14,159 nucleotides of DNA, taken from Candidatus Latescibacterota bacterium. Its GTDB lineage: Bacteria; Latescibacterota; UBA2968. Both the position numbers and the translations under genes were made by a program. The first letter of the stretch is position 1; each line of letters starts with the position of its first letter. The stretch spans positions 1 to 14,159 of the forward strand of contig JABIFK010000859.1 of NCBI GenBank assembly GCA_018650745.1, in the 5' to 3' direction. Under the pieces are notes generated by a model, which ran no database searches, was not told where the DNA came from, and saw only the letters and a program-made list of their open reading frames with translations. This document shows, piece after piece, positions 1-6,615 of the stretch.

Positions 1-222
1 AAAGAAGTGTTGACAAAGGGTGCTTGGGCTACGGTGATGTATTTGTATCAAGATTTTAATCGGAAAGACGAAGAATACGGACCTCAAAAGATAACGATTC
101 GCCGATATCAAAAACGCGACGGCAAATATTCGCCGCGCAGCAAGTTCAATATTTCCAGCTTGGCCCAAGGCCAAAAGATCGTCGAATCTTTACAAACTTG
201 GATTGCAAAAGCGGAAGCTTAG
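1..222 (+). CDS. Unrecognised small protein, 3' part only
   Basis: The reading frame is open from base 1 to a TAG at 220-222, so the true start may lie to the left; an in-frame GTG at 7 is the earliest possible start inside the window. The visible 73 residues begin KEVLTKGAWATVMYLYQ and are hydrophilic and rich in Lys, Arg and aromatic residues. They contain a KITIRRYQKRDGKYSPRSKF stretch that looks like beta strands, followed by a helix-like C-terminus. There is no signal peptide, membrane segment or metal motif. I have a vague impression of similar roughly 70-residue conserved hypothetical proteins but cannot name a family. A strong terminator lies 28 bases downstream, which supports a real gene end. 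No function is proposed. Confidence 0.6.
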   Translation, partial: KEVLTKGAWATVMYLYQDFNRKDEEYGPQKITIRRYQKRDGKYSPRSKFNISSLAQGQKIVESLQTWIAKAEA

Positions 223-250
223 ACAGAACTGATTCATTGAACGTGAATGA

Positions 251-297
251 GGCGTGAGAAACAACAGGCAAGGTGCTGTTGTTTCTCACGCCTTTTT
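251..297 (+). terminator. Intrinsic terminator after the small gene
   Basis: A perfect 16-bp stem (251-266 with 277-292, arm GGCGTGAGAAACAACA) encloses a 10-base loop and is followed by five T at 293-297. It ends transcription of the rightward gene before it can run antisense into the dehydratase gene, whose stop codon begins three bases further on. Read leftward, the hairpin is followed by TCATTCACGT rather than a T run, so it is a poorer terminator for the minus-strand gene. Confidence 0.88.
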
Positions 298-299
298 CG

Positions 300-3014
300 T
301 TACATGGAAACGCCCAACAAGCCTCGCGTGAATTGAAAATCGGTGTTGCCCACAAGGGTTGCTTTGGGCGCGAGTTTTCGAGAGGCAACGGCAGTGAGTG
401 TGTTGAGTAGTGTTTCCGCGTTTTGCGAAGCCACATCTCCCAAGGTGAGATCAAAGTCATCTTTAAAAACCTGACCGAGGGTTTCACTGGCAGCTACTTG
501 GATCATGGGAATAAGGGGGTGACCTTGTTTCGGATGTTCGCCAGAGCATGCAATAACCACTTCTACACCTGTTCCGCCCAACCCCGTGAGCGTTTCAACC
601 CAATGGTCTGTCTGCGTTTCCATGATATAATAGCCCGAATCTGTGGGTTGTTGACCGTGTGCAAGGTTGGCCTGTGGGCTAGATTCAAGACCGAAAGTTT
701 GTGATGTATAAGTCGATTTTTCCAAGAATGTTGCCGTATCTGGCACGATGACGGTTGCTCCTGCGCCCACCAGTTGCCGTGAGAATTGAGCGAGGCTGTC
801 AGCCGCGGTTTCTGATAAGGGCCCCGCAGCATGCAGTGCGATTTTGAGGTTTGATATTGGGGCCGATGTTTCTTGCGGGTTGGGTTCAGATGCAAATACT
901 GTTTCAAACCAGGTCTGGATTTTGTCCAAGACTTGGTCAATACCACCATCCAGTTGTACGCTAGCCCAACCAAAATCTTCTGCGGATAAACCCTTGTCTT
1001 GTAAAGCGTGCCGCAAATAATCGTTGTGTGTTTTTTCGCAACCATGTTCAAGCAAGAGTGCGCGATGGATGAGGGGGTGGCTCAGATAACCTACCATTGT
1101 ACGGGTATACAGGCGTTCGGCTGTTTCACCCGCTACGCCACAGCCTTCTGTGTGTGCCAATCCCACAAACCGAGAGATCCCTTGGTTTTTGCCAATGCCC
1201 AATTCGGTGAGCCGGTTTGCGGCCATGTTGGCAATTTGTCCAGAACAAAGGCTGGTGGGTAAGATTAAGCCAATTCTGTTTGTGGTCACCCGTGGTCCCG
1301 ACAACAAGCCTTGGAAGGTGCATTCCCCATTTGTGGGCAGCGGATGCACCCCTATGGGTTGTCCTTTGGGTTCTTGATTGGATTGGATTTGGATGAGATT
1401 GTCAGCAGATGTTTGAGGCCAAGCCCGCCAAATGGAAACTTGCGCATGTCCAGCTTCTTCACCTTTGCTGCGCTTTCCTGATGCGACTTCACGTGTGAGG
1501 TCAAACATAGATTGGCCCAAGTCGTCCATGGAGGTGCCATCCAAATAGGCACCAGCATTGACGTCCATGTCTTTGCTCAACAGGTTGTATCGCTCAGTAG
1601 TGGTGACCACTTTGAGTGTTGGGACAAAGGGGAAGTTGGTGATCGAACCATTGCCAGTTACAAAGAATATGATGTTACAGCCAGAGGCAACTTGCCCGGC
1701 AATACTTTCAAGGTCGTTCCCTGGGCTGTCCATAAAGTAATAGCCTGGTTCATTCATGGGCGCGCCGTAATCAATAACCTCATCCAAACAAACCTCGGGG
1801 TGGCGTTTCATGGCTGCGCCGATTGATTTGAGCACAATGTTATACAGTCCTCGAAATTTATTGCCACCAGATGGGTTGCCTTCGGCACTTGTACCGTGCC
1901 AAGCTGCCAGTGTTTTATACCCTTCTACTTTTTTCAAAAAACGTTGTGCTACATCTGCGCTCTTACAATTTTGAAGCACATAGGGTTCCGCACCGATGAG
2001 TTCGTCTGTTTCTGCTAAGTTTGCTGCCCCGCCGTTGCGAATGGTTTCACGGGCCACCCAAGAGATGAGGGGGTTGCCCGAAATGCCCGAAAAGGCATCT
2101 GATCCGCCACACTGAAGCGCAATTTTAAGGTGCGACAGTGGCTGTTCTCTGCGCTGGTTTGTGTTAACTGTTACAAAACTGTCGCGCACAAGTGCTGCCC
2201 CTTTTTCAAGGCTGGCTTCGAAGCTGTCTTGTATTGTTAAGAAATGGTGGGTTACATCCGATAGTGGGTAACCGTTTTTGTTCATATAATCTTGTAGCAT
2301 TTTGTTGGTTATGGCTTCTGTGCCATAATCAACTGCTAAGACGGCACCAACGTTAGGATGAACCATGAATCCCGCTAGGGTCCTGAGTAGCAATTCGATA
2401 TTGTTTGGTGTGTCGGTTCCACCGCCTTCTGTGTGGGCAATTGGCACAATATCATCAATGTTTTCATATGTTGCCAGTTCTGGGCTGAGTTGGCTACAAA
2501 GCGATTTGGCATAGCTTGCTGTGCGTGAGGATGTACCTATGATGACAATGCTATTGCGGGTACCAACCCCACGGTTTCCTGGGCGTTTAAAGCCTTGGAA
2601 AGTAACCGTGTTTTCGTAACGTGGTGTCTGTGTGCCGGCTTGAAAGCGTGTTTCTTCTAAGTCATATGGCACAATCCGGTCTTCAAAATTGGGCGCGCTG
2701 GGCAAGGCAAAAGCTAAGTCGCGTAGACTCAAAGCGTCTAATATTTGAGGATTGCAGGCATAATCCCCCGGGTTGATGGTGCGTGTTGCAACACCAAAAG
2801 GGAGCCCCCAAGAGAGCAAATGTTCGCCTTTCACGATGGGCTGAATCGCAAAGCGGTGGCCTTCTAGAAGATTGTGAGAGAGTGTAAACGACTGCTCATT
2901 GTGTTGGATCACTACGCCAGCTTCTAACGGTTGTGTGGCAATCGCCACATTGTCATTGGGCAAAGGCAAGCGTGCAACATCTGAAAAAGGTACTGTATTG
3001 GTCATGGATTTCAT
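300..3014 (-). CDS. uxaA: Tandem-duplicated altronate/galactarate dehydratase-family enzyme
   Basis: A 904-residue member of the UxaA/GarD sugar-acid dehydratase family; E. coli UxaA is about 495. The order is: SAF-like domain (about 20-90); UxaA copy 1 (about 138-530), with GVGTRN 149-154, CGGSD 302-306, GNK 384-386, SPGND 430-434 and FVPT 463-466; and a second UxaA-like copy (about 566-904), with HTEGCG 621-626, GCE 658-660 and DSGYYIMET 792-800. Such enzymes remove water from D-altronate or D-galactarate to give 2-keto-3-deoxy acids and need Fe(II)/Mn(II); the substrate here cannot be read from sequence. Copy 1 has lost the cysteines of HxxGC (now HTEGGG, 194-199) and GCE (now GTE, 231-233). 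Copy 2 has kept both but lost CGGSD (now HAAGPL, 728-733). The start is uncertain: ATG at 3014 or 3005, neither with a good ribosome site. The gene is divergent from the DtxR-like regulator and has its own promoter. Uronate genes are not seen nearby. Confidence 0.85.
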   Translation of the reverse strand: MKSMTNTVPFSDVARLPLPNDNVAIATQPLEAGVVIQHNEQSFTLSHNLLEGHRFAIQPIVKGEHLLSWGLPFGVATRTINPGDYACNPQILDALSLRDLAFALPSAPNFEDRIVPYDLEETRFQAGTQTPRYENTVTFQGFKRPGNRGVGTRNSIVIIGTSSRTASYAKSLCSQLSPELATYENIDDIVPIAHTEGGGTDTPNNIELLLRTLAGFMVHPNVGAVLAVDYGTEAITNKMLQDYMNKNGYPLSDVTHHFLTIQDSFEASLEKGAALVRDSFVTVNTNQRREQPLSHLKIALQCGGSDAFSGISGNPLISWVARETIRNGGAANLAETDELIGAEPYVLQNCKSADVAQRFLKKVEGYKTLAAWHGTSAEGNPSGGNKFRGLYNIVLKSIGAAMKRHPEVCLDEVIDYGAPMNEPGYYFMDSPGNDLESIAGQVASGCNIIFFVTGNGSITNFPFVPTLKVVTTTERYNLLSKDMDVNAGAYLDGTSMDDLGQSMFDLTREVASGKRSKGEEAGHAQVSIWRAWPQTSADNLIQIQSNQEPKGQPIGVHPLPTNGECTFQGLLSGPRVTTNRIGLILPTSLCSGQIANMAANRLTELGIGKNQGISRFVGLAHTEGCGVAGETAERLYTRTMVGYLSHPLIHRALLLEHGCEKTHNDYLRHALQDKGLSAEDFGWASVQLDGGIDQVLDKIQTWFETVFASEPNPQETSAPISNLKIALHAAGPLSETAADSLAQFSRQLVGAGATVIVPDTATFLEKSTYTSQTFGLESSPQANLAHGQQPTDSGYYIMETQTDHWVETLTGLGGTGVEVVIACSGEHPKQGHPLIPMIQVAASETLGQVFKDDFDLTLGDVASQNAETLLNTLTAVASRKLAPKATLVGNTDFQFTRGLLGVSM

Positions 3015-3054
3015 CCAATGATGAGAAGGTTAGGGGTATCGTGATGGGTCAGAA

Positions 3055-3083
3055 GGTATAAGAAAAAGCAAAAGAGGTGTCAA
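3055..3083 (-). promoter_or_regulatory. Sigma70-like promoter for the dehydratase gene
   Basis: On the minus strand, a perfect TTGACA at 3083-3078 is separated by 17 bases from TATACC at 3060-3055. The predicted start near 3048 would leave a leader of about 33 bases. It sits back-to-back with the rightward promoter at 3110-3139. Confidence 0.6.
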
Positions 3084-3100
3084 GTCACTTGAAAAGTGAC
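3084..3100. promoter_or_regulatory. 17-bp inverted repeat between two -35 boxes
   Basis: GTCACTT-GAA-AAGTGAC is a perfect 7-bp inverted repeat abutting the leftward -35 box and ten bases from the rightward one. The position suits a regulator that controls both divergent promoters. The factor is unknown: it does not match the CRP consensus (TGTGA-N6-TCACA) or the ExuR/UxuR-type ATTGGTATACCAAT pattern. Confidence 0.45.
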
Positions 3101-3109
3101 AAAAACCAC

Positions 3110-3139
3110 TTGACAGATATATGTTGTTTGGTTTATGTT
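3110..3139 (+). promoter_or_regulatory. Sigma70-like promoter for the feo operon
   Basis: A perfect TTGACA at 3110-3115 is followed after 18 bases by TATGTT at 3134-3139. The predicted start near 3146 falls at the left edge of the 26-bp palindrome, so the palindrome would cover about +1 to +25, a usual repressor position. Confidence 0.6.
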
Positions 3140-3144
3140 CCTGT

Positions 3145-3170
3145 CAGATGTTTTATTAATAAAACATCTG
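3145..3170. promoter_or_regulatory. 26-bp perfect palindrome, probable metalloregulator operator
   Basis: The half-site CAGATGTTTTATT is followed directly by its exact reverse complement, giving a 26-bp dyad with no mismatches, centred between 3157 and 3158. It lies 17 bases before the start codon of the DtxR-like regulator and at the predicted transcription start. DtxR-family proteins bind long palindromes that overlap promoters, so iron-dependent autorepression of the feo operon is the natural reading. The bases are not the classical TTAGGTTAGCCTAACC box. No T run follows, so a terminator is unlikely. Confidence 0.65.
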
Positions 3171-3187
3171 TATGAGATGGGGGACGT

Positions 3188-3706
3188 ATGTCAGCAGAAG
3201 TTTGGAAAGAGTACGAGAGCAATGAAATTTCGCACAGCGTGGCGCATCATTTGGCTGCCATATACGAGCTGATGCGAGATCAGGGCTATGCACGCGTCTC
3301 TGATGTGGCCCGTGCGTTAGATATCACCAGAGGAAGCGCCTCACTCACCCTTAAAGCCCTAAAAGCAAAAGGCCTGGTGGTTGAAGATCACAATAAGTTT
3401 TTAAAATTGTCCGAAGAAGGCAAAGGCATCGTCGATGCCATTTTGGGTAACCGAGCGATTGTTCGGAAATTCTTGAAAGATGTTTTGAAGTTAGACGAGC
3501 AACGTGCGGAGATTGATGCTTGCAAGGTGGAGCATTTATTGAGCGCACAAACGGGTGTACAGTTGTTGCACTTTGTGCGTTTTCTTTTTTCAGCCGACCC
3601 TATTGCAAAGCAGTTTTTGACGGAATTTTGGGAACGATCTGAAGAGGACATTCTTTCTGGCGATCTATTAGAGTCTGTGACATCCCTCCTTGATGCGGAG
3701 AAATAA
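3188..3706 (+). CDS. DtxR/MntR-family metal-dependent repressor of the feo operon
   Basis: A 172-residue regulator that begins ATG after GGGGGA. A winged helix-turn-helix (about 20-75; GYARVSDVARAL at 33-44 is very close to B. subtilis MntR GYARVSDIAEAL) is followed by a metal-binding dimerisation domain (about 76-145). By alignment from memory, C112, E115 and H116 correspond to DtxR primary-site ligands C102, E105 and H106, with H20 in place of M10. This points to Fe(II) rather than the Asp/Glu-based Mn site of MntR. The ancillary-site ligands H79 and E83 are replaced by R89 and R93, so the second site appears lost. There is no C-terminal SH3-like domain; the tail (145-172) is short and acidic. 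It is the first gene of an operon with feoA and feoB, and is probably the iron-bound repressor acting on the palindrome at 3145-3170. Confidence 0.88.
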   Translation: MSAEVWKEYESNEISHSVAHHLAAIYELMRDQGYARVSDVARALDITRGSASLTLKALKAKGLVVEDHNKFLKLSEEGKGIVDAILGNRAIVRKFLKDVLKLDEQRAEIDACKVEHLLSAQTGVQLLHFVRFLFSADPIAKQFLTEFWERSEEDILSGDLLESVTSLLDAEK

Positions 3707-3708
3707 TC

Positions 3709-3960
3709 GTGGAATCGAACAGCAAATTACCCCAACAGACAATGCCCTTGACCAAGTGGATTGCTGGTGAAGAAGGTGTTATTGAAGCAATTGAAGGTTC
3801 CAATCGCTTGGCATTGCGCCTAAGAGAGGTTGGCGCCGTGCCTGGGGCATTGGTGCGAATTTTACGAACGGGGTGCCCTGTAATTATTCAGGTGGGTACC
3901 AGTCGTTTTTGTTTAAGAAATGTTGATGCTGGATGTATTCGGGGCAGACGGGCAGCGTGA
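3709..3960 (+). CDS. feoA: FeoA, SH3-like accessory protein of ferrous iron uptake
   Basis: An 83-residue protein starting at GTG 3709, two bases after the upstream stop, with GGAG at 3697-3700 inside the end of the preceding gene. The FeoA domain covers about residues 12-82, with the typical core RLREVGAVPGALVRIL (37-52) and a closing strand FCLRNVDAGCIRG (67-79). FeoA proteins are small cytosolic beta-barrels that support FeoB. The first dozen residues are extra and polar, and an internal ATG exists at residue 12, but the GTG has the better-placed ribosome site. It lies tightly between the regulator and feoB, with a 3-base gap to feoB, so the three are surely co-transcribed. Confidence 0.92.
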   Translation: MESNSKLPQQTMPLTKWIAGEEGVIEAIEGSNRLALRLREVGAVPGALVRILRTGCPVIIQVGTSRFCLRNVDAGCIRGRRAA

Positions 3961-3963
3961 TAT

Positions 3964-6150
3964 ATGGCGGTAGGATTAGCACAAGACAAGGGTGTATCGG
4001 CAATTTCTAAGGGGGCAGTTGCTCTCGTGGGAAATCCCAATACAGGCAAAACGACGCTTTTTAATGCTTTGACGGGTATGTCACAGCGTGTGGGAAATTT
4101 TCCCGGAGTGACGGTTGAGCGCAAGTCTGGGTACATGCAACTTGCCGAAGAAAGCAATACAGAGTTGGTTGATCTGCCTGGTGCTTACAGTCTATCGGCG
4201 CAATCGCCCGATGAGATGATTGCTGTTGATGTTTTGTTAGGGCTCTTGTCTGATGATGTACCGATTCAAGGTGTCATTGCGGTTTTAGACGCCAGCAATT
4301 TGAAACGAAATATGTATTTGGTTTCCCAAATTTTAGAACTCAACTTGCCTTTGGTTGTGGCCTTAAACATGTCTGATGTGGCCCAGTCCAGTGGCATTTC
4401 TATTGATGCGTCTGCTTTGAGCCAGCGCTTGGGTGTTCCTGTTGTGCCCATTCAAGCAAACCGCCGCATCGGTTTAGACGGGTTAAAGGGGGCTTTGCTC
4501 GATGTATTAGCCCAAGGGAAGTTCGAGGCCAACCTTTCCTTATTGCCCGAAGCCTGGCGCAGTCAGCTACGGACAGCCGTCGACCGCTTAACTGGGGTTT
4601 CGCCGGGTATTTTGATTCGTGCCTTGGCAGATTCTAGTGGAATTTTGCTCGAAAAGTTGGTTGCCCACTTTGGACCCGATCTGGGCACTTCTGTCAAGCA
4701 ATTGCAAGCTGATTTGGGTGCGGGCGTTTCGGTTGCTGATCAAGAAGTTGAATTGCGATACGCTTGGGTTGATCGGGTATTAGAAGGTGCTTTGCGCGAT
4801 CCTGAACCCATGCGTGTTACGCAATCTGATAAGATAGACCGAGTTGTGACACATCGCTTTTGGGGTACGCTTATTTTTGCGGGTATCATGGGAATCGTGT
4901 TCCAATCTATATTTTCGTGGGCGAGTCCTTTAATGGACTTGATTGATGGGCGTTTTGGGGCCTTGGGGACTTGGGTTGCTACGCAAATGCCAGAGGGGGC
5001 ACTTCAAAGCTTGGTTGTTGATGGTATCATCGCTGGGGTTGGCGGCGTTGTGATCTTTTTGCCTCAAATCTGTATTTTGTTTTTGTTTGTTTCGATTTTA
5101 GAAGATTGCGGATATATGGCCCGTGCGGCATTTTTGATGGATCGACTGTTGACCCGCTGTGGTCTGTCTGGGAAATCGTTTATTCCCATGTTGTCAAGCT
5201 TTGCCTGTGCTGTTCCGGGCGTGATGGCAACGCGAACCATTGAAGACCGCAAAGACCGAATTGCGACTATGTTGGTTGCGCCTCTGATGAGTTGTTCTGC
5301 ACGATTGCCTGTATACACAATTTTTATTGCTGCATTTATTCCAGACGAAACGTGGGCCGGGTTTGGTTTACAAGGCATCACTTTGTTTGCCATGTACGGG
5401 ATTGGAATAGTTATTGCCGTTCCTATTGCTTGGATTGTTAAAAAGACACTCTTAAAAGGCGAATCAACGCCGTTTATTTTGGAGTTACCCTCCTATAAAA
5501 TTCCCGATGTTCGCACGATTTTTATGCGGGTTTATCAAAGTGCGGGTCACTTCTTAGAGCGTGCAGGTACCCTGATTTTAGCAGCAACGATAGTTATGTG
5601 GGCATTGGCTTACTTTCCGCGTCCTGAAGCGCTACTGGATCAACAAGAACAAGCCCGAATGGCCCTTCAAAGTCAAGGTGCCACCCAGGAGGCTCTTGAT
5701 GTTTTAGACGGTAAATTGGCAGGTGATTTGATAGCACAGAGTTATTTAGGTACCATGGGCAAAGCAATTGAGCCTGTTGTTCGTCCTTTGGGATGGGATT
5801 GGCGCATTGGTATGGCGACTTTGGCCTCATTTCCGGCGCGAGAAGTGATTGTGGCTGTATTGGGTACGATTTATAGTTTGGGCGAAGTCGATGCGGAATC
5901 TGCTTCGTTGAGAGTTGCATTGCAGCAAGCTATGTGGACAGATGGCAGCCGTGTATTTAATATTCCAGTTGCACTGTCCGTCATGGTCTTTTTTGCTCTT
6001 TGTGCGCAGTGTGTTTCGACTTTGGCTGTCATTCAGCGAGAGACACAGTCTTGGCGATGGCCTATTGTCACATTCGTTTATATGACCGGGCTGGCTTATA
6101 TGTGCTCATTTTTTACATATCAGGTGGGTATGTTACTTGGTTGGGGGTAA
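3964..6150 (+). CDS. feoB: FeoB, ferrous iron transporter with GTPase domain
   Basis: A 728-residue polytopic inner-membrane Fe(II) transporter of usual family length. The N-terminal GTPase has G1 GNPNTGKTT (23-31), G2 T50 in NFPGVT, G3 DLPG (70-73) and G4 NMSD (135-138). A helical linker (about 170-285) follows, then the membrane part from about 298. This contains the conserved gate-like EDCGYMARAAFLMDRLL (380-396), GLSGKSFIPML (400-410), FACAVPG (413-419) and MSCSARLPVY (442-451). The G1 motif has Thr where many FeoBs have Cys, and the usual GCNVP motif reads ACAVP; neither suggests loss of function. It is translationally close to feoA and followed after 3 bases by a Cys-rich partner. It probably works with FeoA and that partner, repressed by the upstream DtxR-like protein when iron is sufficient. 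Confidence 0.97.
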   Translation: MAVGLAQDKGVSAISKGAVALVGNPNTGKTTLFNALTGMSQRVGNFPGVTVERKSGYMQLAEESNTELVDLPGAYSLSAQSPDEMIAVDVLLGLLSDDVPIQGVIAVLDASNLKRNMYLVSQILELNLPLVVALNMSDVAQSSGISIDASALSQRLGVPVVPIQANRRIGLDGLKGALLDVLAQGKFEANLSLLPEAWRSQLRTAVDRLTGVSPGILIRALADSSGILLEKLVAHFGPDLGTSVKQLQADLGAGVSVADQEVELRYAWVDRVLEGALRDPEPMRVTQSDKIDRVVTHRFWGTLIFAGIMGIVFQSIFSWASPLMDLIDGRFGALGTWVATQMPEGALQSLVVDGIIAGVGGVVIFLPQICILFLFVSILEDCGYMARAAFLMDRLLTRCGLSGKSFIPMLSSFACAVPGVMATRTIEDRKDRIATMLVAPLMSCSARLPVYTIFIAAFIPDETWAGFGLQGITLFAMYGIGIVIAVPIAWIVKKTLLKGESTPFILELPSYKIPDVRTIFMRVYQSAGHFLERAGTLILAATIVMWALAYFPRPEALLDQQEQARMALQSQGATQEALDVLDGKLAGDLIAQSYLGTMGKAIEPVVRPLGWDWRIGMATLASFPAREVIVAVLGTIYSLGEVDAESASLRVALQQAMWTDGSRVFNIPVALSVMVFFALCAQCVSTLAVIQRETQSWRWPIVTFVYMTGLAYMCSFFTYQVGMLLGWG

Positions 6151-6153
6151 ATT

Positions 6154-6321
6154 ATGATAGAGTGGCAAGAAGGAGTGGCCGTGCTGATCGCAACATTTTC
6201 TGCAATCTTCGTGTTTCTAGATTTCATTCAACCCTTTGTTAAAAGAAGTGGCTGTAGCAGTTGTGGTGGCTGTGGGGGAGGAAAGCAGGATAGGCTCAAA
6301 ATCCATCCCGCAGGAAAATAG
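6154..6321 (+). CDS. FeoB-associated Cys-rich membrane protein
   Basis: A 55-residue protein (starts MIEWQEGVAV, ends HPAGK) beginning three bases after the feoB stop, with a GGGGG stretch (6142-6147) as ribosome site. One membrane helix (about 7-24) is followed by a cytosolic-looking tail with the cluster CSSCGGC at 34-40 and a basic C-terminus. Size, topology, position and Cys cluster match the FeoB-associated Cys-rich membrane protein family (Pfam FeoB_associated), found directly after feoB in many bacteria. Its biochemical role is not settled. Three cysteines in CxxCxxC spacing suggest metal or Fe-S binding, or iron hand-over at the inner face; that is inference. It is the last gene of the operon, with a terminator just after. 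Confidence 0.85.
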   Translation: MIEWQEGVAVLIATFSAIFVFLDFIQPFVKRSGCSSCGGCGGGKQDRLKIHPAGK

Positions 6322-6330
6322 GAAAAGTCA

Positions 6331-6358
6331 AAAATCGCTTGTTTGAGCGATTTTTTTT
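6331..6358 (+). terminator. Terminator of the feo operon
   Basis: A 9-bp stem AAAATCGCT (6331-6339) with AGCGATTTT (6346-6354), a 6-base loop, and a run of eight T through 6358, only ten bases after the stop of the Cys-rich gene. It ends the operon. Confidence 0.9.
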
Positions 6359-6496
6359 CTTTTGAGGGTAACTCATAATTTGACGAGGTTCATTTTAAGC
6401 AAAACATTGTTAATTAATTTCTTAGCGTAGGTGCAAGGGGAATCGCTAAATGATTGAAATGCGAAACACTATTAGCCTGTCTGATGTGGTGTGCGA

Positions 6497-6525
6497 TTGA
6501 TGTTAATTTTTACTTGCCTTATATC
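6497..6525 (+). promoter_or_regulatory. Weak candidate promoter in the 6359-6615 gap
   Basis: TTGATG at 6497-6502 and TATATC at 6520-6525, 17 bases apart, are the best pair I could find before the secreted-protein gene, but each matches only four of six consensus bases. The rest of this AT-rich 257-base gap shows no gene, terminator or strong repeat. A frame that stays open from 6454 looks fortuitous. Confidence 0.22.
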
Positions 6526-6600
6526 TGGCTTTACTTATTTTATTTGAAATTTAATACACGGGTTCTGGCCTGTTTGGGCCATCATTTTACCTACGCCATA

Positions 6601-6607
6601 AAGGAGG
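6601..6607 (+). promoter_or_regulatory. Ribosome binding site fixing the start at 6616
   Basis: AAGGAGG is a near-ideal Shine-Dalgarno sequence eight bases before ATG 6616. It argues against the longer in-frame start at 6454, which has none. Confidence 0.85.
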
Positions 6608-6615
6608 TTGCCTGG

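Noticed and set aside
563..1826. Several open frames of 60-160 codons on both strands inside the dehydratase gene
   Set aside because: All lie inside a strongly motif-supported 904-residue reading frame, lack ribosome sites and encode no recognisable domains.
3145..3170. 26-bp palindrome as an intrinsic terminator
   Set aside because: It is AT-rich, has no loop and no T run after it, and lies just before a start codon at a promoter, so operator is the better reading.
6454..6615. N-terminal extension of 54 residues on the secreted protein
   Set aside because: No ribosome site at 6454, Cys/Tyr/Trp-rich unlikely protein, and it would bury the clear signal peptide that starts at 6616 after AAGGAGG.
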